This document shows positions 22,911-34,734 of a DNA stretch of 64,000 nt, piece after piece. Numbering within the stretch: position 1 is the first letter of the stretch; the number at the start of each line of letters is the position of its first letter. The stretch lies in contig NC_089398.1 in assembly GCF_003171515.1 (NCBI RefSeq), forward strand, positions 744,001-808,000, given 5' to 3'. The notes beneath the pieces were generated by a model. It ran no database searches and had not been told where the DNA came from. It was given only the letters and a program-made list of their open reading frames with translations. The stretch comes from Pyrenophora tritici-repentis. Taxonomy: Eukaryota; Ascomycota; Dothideomycetes; Pleosporales; Pleosporaceae. Made by a program: the position numbers and the translations under genes.

Positions 22911-24199
22911 ATGGTCTCGTTCTGGCCCTTCAAGGTGCGCACCGCCCAAATGACGTGTCAACTACAATTGCTAACCAAGTCAGGGCAGCGAAGATGCCGC
23001 GTCTTTTGAGAGGACGCTCAACGCCCTCACCGGCAAGATCAACAGAGCCGCTGCGCGAAATGACAACCAGAAGCAACTTTCAAGGCGCGCACGCGTCATG
23101 TGGACGCTCTATGCCGGCTTTGCCTACATTCTGGCCGCCGTGATGCTCACCCTGGTGACTGGCTGGCGAAACTGGGGCCCTATCGAAGGCAGCATTGTCG
23201 CTGGCGGACCTGTCGTGTATGTGTGTCGTGGACTGGGTCATGTAATCGCCTCCTAATAATTCCAGTATCTACGGCCTACGCTACGCGCTCATGAGCTACT
23301 TCGACTACCGTATTCGTAACACCGAGCTGTACCTCAAGAAGCTGAACAAGGAACGCGACGCTACCATCGAGCGACTAAAGGAGGCGACCAAGTACAACTC
23401 GACCCAGCAGCTCCTTGAAAAGTACGGCGCGTCGCCAAAACTAAAGGAGGAGCCACAGGACGACTCGCCTGATCGCAGGAAGTCGCAAGGCCTTCAGAGG
23501 CCAGCGTCGGCCTCAGGTCCACGTACCGGCGTGCCTCCACCACCTACAGCCAACATCCAGCGACCCACGACACAGCCGATTCCAACTACCCCGCAACGGG
23601 CGCCTACGAATGCCTCAGCACCCCAGGGTTTGGCACCACCAGGCCTAGCACCGCCAGTACAGTTCCCCCCAGACGGAAGCCCAGCACCTGAATTCGCACC
23701 AAACGCCTTTGATGCGGACCTGACCAAGCAGCACTCTGCCACCGAACCCGTTACCTTTACAGAAAGCCACTGGTACGACCGCATCCTCGACGCTCTTCTC
23801 GGAGAAGACGAAACTCAGGCTAAGAACCGGTTCGCCTTGATCTGCTCCGAATGCAGACTCGTCAACGGCCAAGCACCCCCCGGTGCGCGTACACTTGAAG
23901 ATGTCGGTCGATGGCGATGCGGGGGTTGTAGTGCATGGAACGGCAAGGAGAAGTGTCGCGAAGATGACATTACACGTCTAGTCAAAGGCTGGGAGGCTGA
24001 GCGCAAAGCGAAAGATGAGGTCAGGGAGCGCAGTGTTGACGGAGGCATCGACTCGGACAACCGCGAGACAGAGGATGATAGTGGGGTAGTAGGTGCAGAT
24101 GAAAGCTCAGGCGTGGACGTCGCGCCGCAGAGTGAGGAAGACACTCCACCACCGAGTAGGAACACGAGAAGTAAGTCAAAGGCTAGGGCGAAGAAGTAG
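22911..24199 (+). CDS. LNP1: Lunapark-family ER junction protein
   Basis: Three exons, 22911-22934, 22984-23216 and 23266-24199, encode 396 residues; both introns are 49 nt. Lunapark stabilises three-way junctions of the tubular ER. Exon 1 is only 24 nt (MVSFWPFK). Two closely spaced membrane segments (about residues 47-63 and 75-90: LYAGFAYILAAVMLTLV, and VAGGPVVIYGLRYALM) form the family hairpin, followed by a coiled coil (RIRNTELYLKKLNKERD). A Pro-rich linker leads to the diagnostic Lunapark zinc ribbon ICSECRLVNGQAP ... RWRCGGCSAWNG. The acidic, Ser-rich tail ends in a basic RSKSKARAKK, longer than in yeast Lnp1. Divergent from MZM1 across 255 bp. Confidence 0.94.
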
Positions 24200-25934
24200 G
24201 CACTGGATACGGAGGGATAGAATGGCGTCTCGGAATGTGTGAGCGGCTGATGTCGGGATGGCATGTCCCTGGATACAGCATAGAACATGGATTGTTCAAT
24301 CATTTCTAAATCTCGGTTTCGTTTTTATCATTAGTTTTCGAGTACTACGGGCTCTCACTCTCTCTGGTGGAGTGGAAGCACGGACCTCGCTAGTTCTGTA
24401 TAAGTAGTCTGTCTCTCTCTTCTTCTTTCTCTTCCTTACATTACACATTTGCTCTTTTTTCTCCAAAGTTCAAACTGCTCTGGGCCATGGGGTGACCTGT
24501 TTGTGTCTTTTCGAAATTCCCGAAAAATCAAAAATCAACCCGGTGTCGATTCAATGTGTGGGGTTTCTGCTCCTAGTGCCCTTCTTCTTACTTTCAAACG
24601 ACTTTTGTTTCCTTGGAGTCTGTTCTTCTCGGTTTCTTTCTCCCTAAAACATTACGTCCTGCTATTCTAAAACCATAAATCAGAAGAACTGATGGAGTGC
24701 TTTCCCTCTGTTTTTTTGAATGAAAATTGTGTCTTTCTATTCCAAAATCAGCTACTACAAAGTCAGATGGAGTGCGTTTCCTCTGTTTCTCCCTTAAAAT
24801 TGGAGACTTGAGGGCGAAGATTGTGATGATTATTTTCCCTGCTTGACTAGACATATGTCTGCCTGTGTGAGTGTTGTTTCAAAAAGTCGACGGCATACGC
24901 CATATGACTTCGGCGATTCTGAGTTCGAAAAGGCGTCTCTCGCAGACCATGTGCTTGTGGGGGGTTTGTTCGGGGTTTTTCCAAAGTAAAAAACTGATAC
25001 TAGAAAGGGGCATGTGGAGTTGGTTCTCGCTTTCTTCCTGGGACTTTGGCAAGTCCTTTATCGAAACAGCATCTCTAGGAACCGATGTCTTTGGGTGGAT
25101 TGTTGGGGCTGGTTTGTTTCTGAAAAGTGGTCGTAAGCCCACCATGGAGTCGAGTGTCCCCTCTTTATAAATTCGGACGATCAAATTGAGCATCTCAAGT
25201 GGCTATGGGAGGTTCGGGGGTGATCTAAACCAATACCTCGACTCCTACATGTCCCTGGTTGTTTTTGCGTACAAAAAGACTTCACCCCTTCCTTCCTTCT
25301 TTACGTCTCCCAGACTTAAAACCTTTCTAATCAAAATACTTACATCATCCTACCATGTTTCTACCTTCCACCTTTCAAAAAGTTATGATGGAAGACTGTG
25401 ATGAAAATTCGCGCAGAAGGATATGCGTGGTGGCGTGAGAGGGCGCGAATTAAAAACAGATCAGAAGCAAGACATGGAAATTGCAAGGCAGTATTCAGAC
25501 GTGGGTTTTGCGTTGGTCTCAAAATAGAAAATCGACGAAGATATGGCATTTACAAAACAAAAAAAACACTCAATTATGTGCCGAGTGTTCGGGTGAATCA
25601 AAGTATAACGCTTGCAGAGTCGAAAATTGACGATGCGAGTCATTGTGAAGGGGCTTTTGAGTCGGCGAGAGCAGACGTGTTACAGAGTCTAGTGGAACAA
25701 ACCATACACAATAATGTACACTCGTGAACATAGATGAAGTCTAAAAGTGCGTTGAACACGTATTGATTAAGCTTCCTCTGTGGACGTCCCTCGGCATACA
25801 AAATCCAAACAGATAACAATCCACCAACGGCCACCAAATTCGATTCAACTGCGGCATCCCAATCCAACTGGTTCCTTTGTCTGTTTATAAAAAATGCAAA
25901 TCATATCGTCGCCCGTAAGACCCACACTCTTGTC
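24200..25934. other. Gene desert with A/T tracts and short duplications
   Basis: No supported coding region. A TATA-like box followed by a long CT-rich tract at 24397-24450 resembles the modules at 13-17 kb. A direct duplication of about 27 nt (CTGATGGAGTGC then TTTCCCTCTGTTT, and its relative) occurs at about 24689 and 24762. Short frames reach ~100 codons without domain-like sequence. Confidence 0.5.
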
Positions 25935-26310
25935 TTAACAGCATCGGATATCGCAATACGTACAGCGTTCCAAGATGCCATCCCATTGGCAACCCTCCTG
26001 AAACAAGCCCAGTTTGATTAGCAATTATTACAATATGAGCAAGTATGGCTTCTTACGCATCTGCCACTGCGACACGTTCCACTCGGTGCTTTGAGTTTTC
26101 TACACGGTTCCATTTTGAAAACTTCCCAGAGATTTGTACAATTGGATTCCCATTGCGGAATGCAGTTCTACAATGTGGTTAGTATGTATTAGATCAAACA
26201 TAAGAATGGATGCGAATGCGAACCCCGTTTATACACGGCCTAGGGCGGTGACACCCGGCCCCTAGTACAACTGAAGCACAGCAAAGTGTAATAACAGATG
26301 AGAGCTTCAT
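25935..26310 (-). CDS. Small secreted cysteine-rich protein (effector-like candidate)
   Basis: Predicted by hand translation. Three exons on the minus strand: 26310-26224, 26167-26057 and 25997-25935, all junctions phase 0, giving 86 residues. Exon 1 begins MKLSSVITLCCASVVLGAG, a convincing signal peptide, then CHRPRPCING. Exon 2 contains CIPQWESNC, a Trp/Phe stretch, EPCRKL and GTCRSGRC; exon 3 is EGCQWDGILERCTYCDIRCC followed by TAA. The mature part has 12 cysteines in about 68 residues. Intron 2 (59 nt) has a strong GTAAGA donor and TTTCAG acceptor; intron 1 (56 nt) has a perfect TACTAAC branch point and TTGTAG acceptor but a weak GTTCGC donor, so the exon 1 end is the uncertain point. I recognise no family. 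A competing frame through exons 2-3 is open but lacks a cysteine pattern. Confidence 0.6.
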
Positions 26311-27895
26311 TATCGATACGAGAAAATGATATGTTATTAAGATGTGTAGTATTAAGGTGTGGAGTATCGAGATAAAGAGGATGATGGTGACAAGCCTTAC
26401 TTTTGTGTTCTCTCCAAAGAAGTGACGAACTGAGGTAAGCCCTAACCTAACGTGACTCCCTCAGTGCCAGGATACCTGTGTTACAACCAATCGGCGCTAT
26501 CTTACGATCATTACCGCCGGTGAAAAGGATTCTACTACAGCTCCGTAGGCGAAGGCTGCAGCAGAGCACTGGAGTATAACCGCCTTTTGTGCTCTCCAGG
26601 AGCAGTCAGAGCCGGGAGACCACTATAATATCTCTGTATATAGTAATAGGCAATAGTTTCCATAGCTTGTTTTGTTTGAAACCCACTTCCCCACGGCTGA
26701 TCGCCGCTTGGTGAGATTTTCGATGGTATCTCGGTGTAATACGCGTCACAAGTCACCGCTGGCGGTACGGTCGAAAACAGGGGTTGTTTCTATAATCCAA
26801 CCGCGACGCGCTGCAACGTATCGGGGAAGTTGTACTTACAAGGATAGTATATTGAAGAAAGCCGTCGTTTTGTCCTTGTTCTGTCAATCGAGTTGCGGCC
26901 TAATCCTCGCGTCCAGAGCGTCTTGGCTTGATGGTCCCAGCTTGATTTCACAGAGCTGGCGTGCCCGGCTTATCCGATTCAACTGGCTGATTCTGTCTTG
27001 CAAGACGAGATAAACGATTCTTTACTGTATGATTCTGTATACTATATACGACATATATAGAGTTTAGGAGGGGCCTTTTGAAGATAGAGTAAGACTGAGT
27101 AACTACTGTTATAGTACCTGTATCGAGAATAACTCTCTACTAAGTTGTAGATATCTTATTCTCTACTAGAATCAATACAGCCATCATGCTCTGCGGTGTA
27201 CGGGTACAGAGTCAGTATGGGCGTTGGGACTGGCAGAGTGTGGACCTGCAAAATAGATCTTGGACGACGAGAACTTCAAGAGGCGGCATTGCCCTTCTCA
27301 AATAACGTCAAGAGGTGTTGCAGCTGCTAAAGAGTCATCGGGGTCGGCTGTCACTGGTACTGCTGGCCGCAGTGAGACTCAAACACAAACCATCCGAAAT
27401 ACCAGGGACCGTAGAAGTCTTGAAGGTTCAGGACCTTCTGCAGAGCGCTGTCTGATATGTAACGAGCTCTGGAGACAGCCAACTGTACAAGCTGGTCTCG
27501 ATCCTAATCCTAACCCACGACATCGGATTACTGCTAAGCTAGACGATCGCTATGTTGACTTGTTTCGTCTCATATTGTTTTCCAATGGCTTCAAGAACAC
27601 CATTGCCCAAATACGATTCGAGACTAATGGATTGGTTGATGCAATCTTCCGCTCCTTTGTCTTCAGGTTCTATCTTTTGGTGTGGATGTCTTTACCAAGC
27701 GACTACTTATCTCGTGCTAAGTCGGCGTGAAGGAGAGTAAAACATCAGACATGTTCGTCAGTGTTTGCGTTTGCAGAAGAGTCTGACGTCCGTTACCAGC
27801 CTGTGTCAGGGTCATGTTGAGCAAGGTGTGCGCGTCTAGTAGCTAGCCCAGTAATGGGGGATCTGATCCAGTCTGAATACCAAGATCGATGTTCC
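26311..27895. other. Gene-poor region with probable transposable-element debris
   Basis: Contains AT-rich patches with repeated GATTCTGT and ATATACGACATATATAG-like strings (about 26990-27060) and CTCTACTA repeats (27130-27170). TGTAACA-like termini (26484 read on the minus strand) hint at LTR fragments, but I found no matching target duplication. A frame at 27260-27730 is open for 156 codons without a recognisable domain. Two telomere-like units (CCCTAACCTAA) at about 26439 are probably chance. Confidence 0.35.
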
Positions 27896-29245
27896 CTAAA
27901 CATGCGCCCATCCATTCTCGGCAAGGACTTGCATTTCATTGATGAGACAGATCTGACCATGCTCCTCATGTTCCTTACTCATCGCTCTCCATTCCCCGAC
28001 TCTTCTCCGCACCCTCCATTCTTTGAAGTAAGGTGAAGTAAACCATCTGCGGATGCGATTTTCCCACAGAGCTTTGAAAATTTGCCAAGACGACAGCAAT
28101 AGTGTTTGGGGATGGACAGCATCGTATGCCTCACCGCTGTAGCCCACTAGCACCTGTGGATTTACATATGTCTCTTTCTGGTTCCGGAAAGGATTGTCTA
28201 CGTGGATTAAGCAACACTCCGAGGCCTCGAGGTGAAATTCTGCAAGAGAGTCCGGGATGCCCCGGAAACGTAGTTGGTATGGAGCAATGAATGGTTCGGC
28301 AGGCATCGCGACTAAGGAGAATAATGTGTTAGTCGGCGACTGCAGATAGAACGGAGGCGATGCGAAGAACAACGAGTAATATATAGAACTTACCCATACC
28401 GTTCCAGCAGCTTGCAACGGGCACAGGACGGTTGGCCAATATAGCTCGCCGTGATTGCTTCGCCCGGAAATAAGGCCAGGTTTGCATGAGCATCTCGTGG
28501 CCTTCAGCATCCCGTAGCGCAAACGTGTCATAAAACTTTGGAGGACGACTAAAGTCTAACGAGCAAGCAGCTGCAAAATCCCCACCGTTGGTGTTTAGCA
28601 ACCGTAATACGTCGTTGGTCTGTACTTTCGTTAGCCTTTTACGAACCCCTGAGCAGAAATTGACTATCGATAGCTTACATCGAAGACAACATCGTTTAGG
28701 AATAGAATTTTATCAAATCTCTCCCCCCGTAAGACTAACTGCCTCAAAGGCTCAAGGGTTAAGTTACGAAGTCGAGACAAGTATGGTATCCGCCGGAGTT
28801 CTTTTCTCCCTCGGGGTGTGTCGACCCAGCCCTGACCTCGGGTCGACACAGACATCTCGTCCAGATGAGTCGTGGGTGACAAAGTTATGTTCCGCCTGAT
28901 GTTGTGTGCCCCCAGAGCCAAGTCAAGCTCCTTTAAAGCGCCTTTACTGTCATCCCAACTACCGCTTTCGTACACCGTGATGAAGACATTGTCTCGTCCT
29001 AGAGCATTTGCCAATGCTACTACTGCATCGTTCCAATGACTTCGCAAGATTCTCTCATTGTTCCAGTGCAGGCTGGCGATGTACACGCGCTCGGGTCGTG
29101 GAGCTACATGGTCGATCGTAGGGTTCGAAAGGCAATGTAGTATCTGGGCGATTTCGAAGACGTGGAATAGGAGGAATGCAAGGACGAACACTTGCTTAAT
29201 TGAACTGCGACGGAGCATCCGAGCGAAGCGCATCAGTGCAGCCAT
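27896..29245 (-). CDS. CAP59-type alpha-1,3-mannosyltransferase (GT69)
   Basis: Three exons on the minus strand: 29245-28679, 28619-28394 and 28311-27896, encoding 402 residues. The family includes cryptococcal CMT1 and CAP59 and many ascomycete paralogs acting on Golgi or cell-surface glycans. The N-terminus is a type II membrane anchor (VFVLAFLLFHVFEIAQIL). Luminal motifs include VYIASLHWNNERILRSHWNDAV, VYESGSWDDSKGAL, the FDKILFLNDVVFD acidic motif split by intron 1, AAACSLDFSRPPKFYDTFALRD and the region spanning intron 2 (PVASCWNGM then VAMPAEPF), plus SECCLIHVDNPF near the end. Frames join in phase and restore conserved sequence across both introns. Substrate cannot be told from sequence. 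Confidence 0.9.
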
Positions 29246-29866
29246 TGGAAGTTAGGAGAAGCATACTGTTGCATTCCCAGGAGGAAAGGGGAGATGAACG
29301 TGTGAAGGATTCATCTGACAGTAAGGCGGGCGGGCGGGCGGCCCGCGCTAGGAGCTCGCCAAGCTTGATCCTTGCGCTCTATCTTCCAATCAAGGCGTAT
29401 GCCGCTGACGCGCAAATCAGTTGGGTTTAGCCGAGGCGTCTACGTCCCGTTCCATGGCACATTGGGTAGGTACGTAGCAATTCAAATGCTCACTCTTAGC
29501 GCTTGCCGTCAAAGATAGATTCTGAGGTCTGTCACTTGTCTACCACCCCCACTCGACAAAGCGCCAGACAGAGGGGCGAGGTATCCTGTGATCGAATTAA
29601 AGCTCGTGATGCTCACTAGTGGAAATATCACAGTCGTGGGATCGGTGATGAAACCTTTAGCACTGCATCCTCGAAGGATGCGACCGTGCCGCACGTGTTA
29701 TGGGATAAATGGCGCCTCAGGTGGAATATCATGCAGGGCTGCATGATACACTTTCCATTACTACAAAACTGCCTAATTGATATGGACATTCGAACCCAAA
29801 CCACCGTCCTCAATATTCTCCACTTCAACCCTCGTTTCTGGCTCGCCCATAACACTCGCACATAGC
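29246..29866. promoter_or_regulatory. Intergenic region between divergent GT69 and membrane-protein genes
   Basis: 620 bp holding both promoters by geometry. A short GC-rich tandem (about five GGGC-like units, 29325-29345) and an imperfect inverted patch (GGCTGCATGATA area, 29740) are visible. No TATA box is clear. Confidence 0.4.
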
Positions 29867-32314
29867 ATGATGAGTGTCATGGAGCTTGAGGCACTAGGCT
29901 CATCACCGCCAAGGCGCGTCTCTTCTCGTGCTGTCACTCCCTCAAGTTTAGACAGCTCGGCGTCATCATTGGTTACTACACCCGTGTAAGTGCTTGACTC
30001 TTGACGCGTCCGCTATTCCTGACACTCGTACCGTAGGCAAAAGAATTCTACCCCATCTGCATACTCCTCGTCGTCAGAGGGTGAAAGTCAGAGGCGCATC
30101 TGGGGAGGAAGTGACGGTACATCCCAGCCGCGTGATGGCTTCCCTTCTTTCATTCAAAAGTGTTGCAAGGCATTGGGGCTATCGGCTACCTTTAACCTGT
30201 TAGCCAAATCATGTGGTTGGGAAGTCACTGAGAGGGAAAAGGTCGTGATGAAGCAAGATCAGTTCAAAGCTGCGTTGCGCTGCGTTGTGCATCTTATCCC
30301 GGTATCAGCAGCACTTACTCTCCTCATTCTCAATTGTTCCAACCACTACATCGGCGGTGAACTCTCCGGAACCCCCGGACAGGACACTCAGAAGCTAGCG
30401 GCTCTTCAATTTGCCGCCAAACTGCACGAATTGTTCATGCTAGCCTCTCTTGGTGCCATTGCACTGACATACATTCGGAAAGAGTTAGTGTTTGGTGGTG
30501 GAGTTCCCTTTGGTACCGTGTTCTCGGCAACGCAATTCAAAGACCTTACCTTCCTCTGGTCACCAGAACTATGGGGAACAATCTATCACAAGTGGGAAGA
30601 GAGGCGAACAAAATGGACCATCGTCTCTTTACTCGTCAGCTGCTCCATTGCAGGGCTGACGGTCGGACCGTCCACGAGTATTCTTATGAGACCGCGACTG
30701 GATGATTGGCCAGCAGGAGGAACCACCTTCTGGATCAATTCCACAGAGTCGACCCTAAATCCCACGCTTATCGAGGAATCTACGGCTCTGAGTCATTGCA
30801 AAGTCGACAACGCTGATCAAGCTTGCCCGGCTAGTGGCTGGCAGGTCATCAACGAGGAATATATGCCATACTGGAGGTCTCTCACTGGCATGGGAGCTCT
30901 TCCGCAAGTGCTTTCCTTGCCCGGCCGTTCGTCTTTGCGCCAATTTCGTGTTCGCACAAGGAACGTGCGCGAGGCTACGTCGTCACTGCTCTGGGGCAAT
31001 GCATTCACGTTAGCGACAGTATCACCTTCCGCCGTCGCAGATGCGCTAGTCGACCTGGAGAGGCTCTGGATAAACGCCGCAGTGAATGCAGATATCGGCA
31101 ATTTTAGGTATCGTCGAGATGCTTCGTTTATGACAGAGGCTCTACAGCCACTGGTCTTGGTACGTTGCTTTGATACTGAGTATAAACCGAACGATTCGGT
31201 TAGCCTTCAATTCCCTATCCTTGGCAATATCACCCTAAGTGGGGGACCGGGATCTGCATCCCGACTTGGGAGCTTCGCCATTGTTCAGAATTGGCTGCGA
31301 ATTAACGATACCAACGCCACTTCTGAGATACAAGACGTACTTGCCACGAGCGACCGTCCATCGGTGCACTGGATAGACGATATCGAGCTCCTCAAAGCCA
31401 CTCAGTCATCTCTTCTTGCAGTAGCTACGATTCCTCAGTCAAACTCTGGGCCCGGGGCGTATTATGCATGTAGCATCGACAGCCGATATGCCAACGTTAC
31501 GATGAAAGCTTCACGGAGCGTAATAACACACGTCTCCAGCGAGCCCACAGGATACGACAACGTCGGGACCTTCAATACTACCTACACACCAATTCAACTT
31601 AGTGCGAAGTGGGCAGCGTATTTGAATCCAGTTATCGGAGACTCGGACGTGACCAACGCGACCGATGCGACAGTCTTTTCCACACTGTCGTCGACGGCAG
31701 GACTGTGGACAACAAATCCCGCTACTGAACCTGTGTGGTATCCCATTATTGTCGAGAACATCTTGGCGACGCTGATATCGAATGGTATTGGTCGTGTGAA
31801 CTTTGGGAAGACCCTTGTCGGGACTCTGGTTGGGCTGGACAATCCTTCGAACCCATGGAGCCTTGGCAAATGGGTACACGAAATCCTCCCCAAAGACGGG
31901 AAACTAGGATATGGAGGTCATGCTTTCAACATCTCCAAGGCTGAAGCGGAAGACGCGACCAGATTCGTGCTTAAGGTCAACATCTTAGGCTATGCGTACA
32001 GCCCTGAGGGTGCAACTCAGATCGCAGCGATAGTAGCTCTGTCACTCTACGTTCTGCTTGTTATATGTCATATCAGTTATTCCGTTGTAACCGGTTATTA
32101 CTCCAGCAGTTGGGGATCGCCCTCTGAACTCACTGCGCTCGCAATGAATTCGGACCCCACTAGCCGGTTAAAGAATACAGGAGGTGGCATTGAGACTATC
32201 GATGTGTTCAAAGAACCGGTTTGGGTACGACTGAAAGATGGAAGAGCGCAAATGGTTTTCAAGGATACTTGTATTGCGACGACAGAATTGAAGTTGGGAA
32301 AGGCGTATGCTTAG
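29867..32314 (+). CDS. Uncharacterised fungal multi-pass membrane protein
   Basis: Two exons, 29867-29985 and 30037-32314, joined by a 51-nt intron (GTAAGT donor, CGTAG acceptor) in phase, encode 798 residues. After a Ser-rich cytoplasmic N-terminus (~120 residues) come hydrophobic segments VVHLIPVSAALTLLIL, LHELFMLASLGAIALTYI and TIVSLLVSCSIAGLTVGP. A large presumably extracellular domain follows, with many N-glycosylation sequons (NST, NIT, NDT, NVT, NTT, NAT). One last transmembrane segment, IAAIVALSLYVLLVICHISY, precedes a ~60-residue cytoplasmic tail. The plan of three N-terminal helices, big glycosylated loop and a late helix recurs in fungal orphan families, often expanded and tied to heterokaryon or surface functions, but I cannot assign it. 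Confidence 0.85.
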
Positions 32315-32508
32315 TGTATGTTCGCTTAAGGAATAGATCCTGATTCAATGCTCACAAAATGAGTCGTCTTGGCAGTAGTCTTTGCAGTTGTAAATACAGC
32401 AACTACCGAAATTTCGACGTCTTCGATGTTAGCATCTCTAGAGCAGTATCTGGATACATGCAACGAGATCATTATATGATGCAAATCGACCGTGATGGAC
32501 TGGAATCC

Positions 32509-32784
32509 AATACGTCGACGCCAGGTTGTTAATGCTGAGCAGCATAGAAGGATGCTCGTCGCCAAGCACTCTCTTGCTTGTCCTCATCACTTCCACCTCC
32601 AGCTCTTCGGCTCCCTTGTATTGACCATCACTGTATAGAGCCATGGCACACTTTCGTGCAAGAGCCAATCTCTCCTCGGCGCCGTCCCTCTGGGTATGCG
32701 ACAGAACATACCGCGCGTGCGGTAGTAGTCGCCTCCATTTGCTTCGGTTACTGTGATCGTCGTTCAGGAACATCCGGAGTAGCT
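32509..32784 (-). pseudogene. Relic of a kinesin-light-chain-type TPR protein
   Basis: Minus-strand frame reading LLRMFLNDDHSNRSKW, LLPHARYVLSH, then LARKCAMALYSDGQYKGAEE and VLGDEHPSMLLSINNLASTY. This is the TPR_10/TPR_12 pattern of fungal NB-ARC or patatin-linked TPR proteins (the DEHPxxLxxxxNLAxxY repeat). Similarity stops abruptly after NLASTY, and directly upstream the frame meets a stop when the adjoining transposon is removed in thought. No NB-ARC or effector domain remains nearby, so it is a fragment of a once larger gene. Confidence 0.7.
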
Positions 32785-32787
32785 ATA

Positions 32788-32832
32788 ACGTGTCTGTGCG
32801 CGTGATGCCCATAATCGCGTGCCGCACACCCC
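32788..32832 (+). repeat. Left terminal inverted repeat
   Basis: 45 bp starting ACGTGTCTGTGCGCGTGATG and ending CACACCCC. It is an exact reverse complement of 34843-34887. Confidence 0.96.
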
Positions 32833-32887
32833 GCAACATCAACACCAATCCACCCTTACCACTTCAACCACCCATAACTCCACAACT

Positions 32888-34734
32888 ATGAGTTGTATCA
32901 ACGCTGCGATTGAAGCTATTGAATCGCGTGATCCCGGAGATAAATTTACATACTCTGAGGTTGCGCGCCGCTTTGGTGTTGATCGCTCTACGTTGTCGCG
33001 ACGCCATCAACAGATCCGGGGCTCAAATGAAGCCAAATCACGTAATCAGCAACTCCTTCACCCACACCAGGAGCTACAGCTTCTAGAGCACATTGACGAG
33101 CTTACTGAGGCTGGCTTACCACCGACGAGGACTATGATCCAGAACTTTGCTAGTGCTATAGCCGGAAGGGCTGCCTCCCAAAGCTGGGTGACGCGCTTCT
33201 TTCACCGTCATCCCGACGCGATTATATCACGTTGGTCAACTGGTTTGGACCGCAATCGCCACCGGGCTGATTCTGTATACAAGTACGAGTCGTACTTTGA
33301 TCTACTATCTACTAAAATGGCTCAGCACCATATTCGGGCGCAGGATGTATATAATATGGATGAGAAGGGATTCCTTATTGGAGTGACGGGAGGAGTAAGA
33401 GAGTGTTTAGTAAGCAGAAATATGAGACTGGGGGCTTTAAGAAAGTGATACAGGACGGCAACAGAGATTGGATCACTGTTATCGCTGCTATATGTGCTGA
33501 TGGGAGTACGTTACCGCCCGCGATTATATACGAAGCTACTTCGGGCAACATGTACGCCAGATGGGTTGATGATATCGCAATTGACGATCCAGTCTACGTT
33601 ACCTCAAGTCCCTCAGGGTGGACCAATGATCAGGTAGGCCTGGCATGGCTCGAACAGGTGTTTGATCGCCATACGAAGGAGAAGGCCGGCAATCACACAC
33701 GCTTACTCATCCTTGACGGCCATGGGAGTCACGTTACTATGGAGTTTATTGACTACGCGATCGCCCACAATATTATGTTACTCGTACTACCCCCCCATAG
33801 TACCCATACGCTGCAGCCACTCGATGTGGTAATGTTCAAACCTCTGGCAGCCGCGTACTCACTCAGCTTGCAGCACTACCTCCAGGCGAGCCACGGTCTC
33901 TTAGCTGTGAGGAAGGATGACTTCTACCGTCTTTTCAAGCCTGCCTGGGACTCCTCTTTCATTAAGAAGCACGCGTTGAAGGCATTTAAAGCCACTGGGA
34001 TAGCTCCTATAGATCCCGAAGTAGTACTTAAAAAGTTCCGAAAGTCAACACTAACAGCACCGCCGCCACTAGTGAACGTGAGTAGAGCTACTATCACGAA
34101 CCTCATTAATCAGGCCTACGATCCGAGCTCTATTGCGGCCAACAACCTCTCAGAAATACTCCTCCGCCTCCAGGCTGCCAAAGAGATCGCCGAGTACGAG
34201 AAGGACGCACTGCGCGCGGCGCTACACGTTCACCAGAAGCCCCGCAATCGGCACGAACCTCCCCTAGATCTACAGCAGCGAAAAGCGTTCCATTCAGGGG
34301 CAGTTTGGTGGTCGCCGTGCAAGCTTCGAGAGGCCCGCTTCAGGCAGCTAGTGAAGGAGAAGGAGAAGGAGAAAGAGCTACTTGATAAGATAGAGTTGAA
34401 AGAGGCAAAGGAGAACAACAGGATCTATCAACTTAAGATCAAAGAGGCAGCGCGGGCGGCGCGTGAGGAGGCAAAGAAGGTGCGGGATGAAGCCAAGGCT
34501 GTAAAGGCTGCCGAACTTGACGCCAAACGACGCGATCGCGACGCTGCAAAGGCTATACAACAACCCCAATCGGGCAAGCGTAAGGCTTCAAAGCCCGCTG
34601 CAAAGCAACAGCCAAAAAAACGACGCGTGGGTGGTGCTGGCGGTGGCACTCTGGCTGAGGTGGCTGCACCGGCTCCCCCACCAACAACCACCCGACGCGG
34701 CCGGGCCGTCAATACTCCGGCAAAATATAGATAG
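32888..34734 (+). pseudogene. Frameshifted pogo-family transposase
   Basis: The N-terminal half starts at ATG 32888 (MSCINAAIEAIESRDPGDKF) with a psq-type helix-turn-helix (YSEVARRFGVDRSTLSRRHQ) and a CENP-B-type region (GLPPTRTMIQNF ... SWVTRFFHRHPD), and reaches the first catalytic Asp in NMDEKGFLIG. Near 33390 the frame changes: the rest of the DDE_1 domain continues one frame over (FSKQKYETGGFKKV onward) with the second Asp in LLILDGHGSH and the third in HTLQPLDVVMFKPL. A one-base loss in the GGGAGGAG stretch explains it. The C-terminus has a charged coiled coil and a basic tail. A sequencing error is possible; as written the protein would be truncated before two of its three catalytic residues. 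Confidence 0.92.

Noticed and set aside
26439..26449. Telomere-like CCCTAACCTAA
   Set aside because: Only two units, one incomplete; too short to be an interstitial telomere tract.
26390..27200. Full LTR retrotransposon
   Set aside because: LTR-like ends and repeated strings are present but no paired repeats, target duplication or pol sequence were found.
27260..27730. 156-codon frame after the LTR-like debris
   Set aside because: No family recognised and the context is transposon-like; kept only as part of the gene-poor region.
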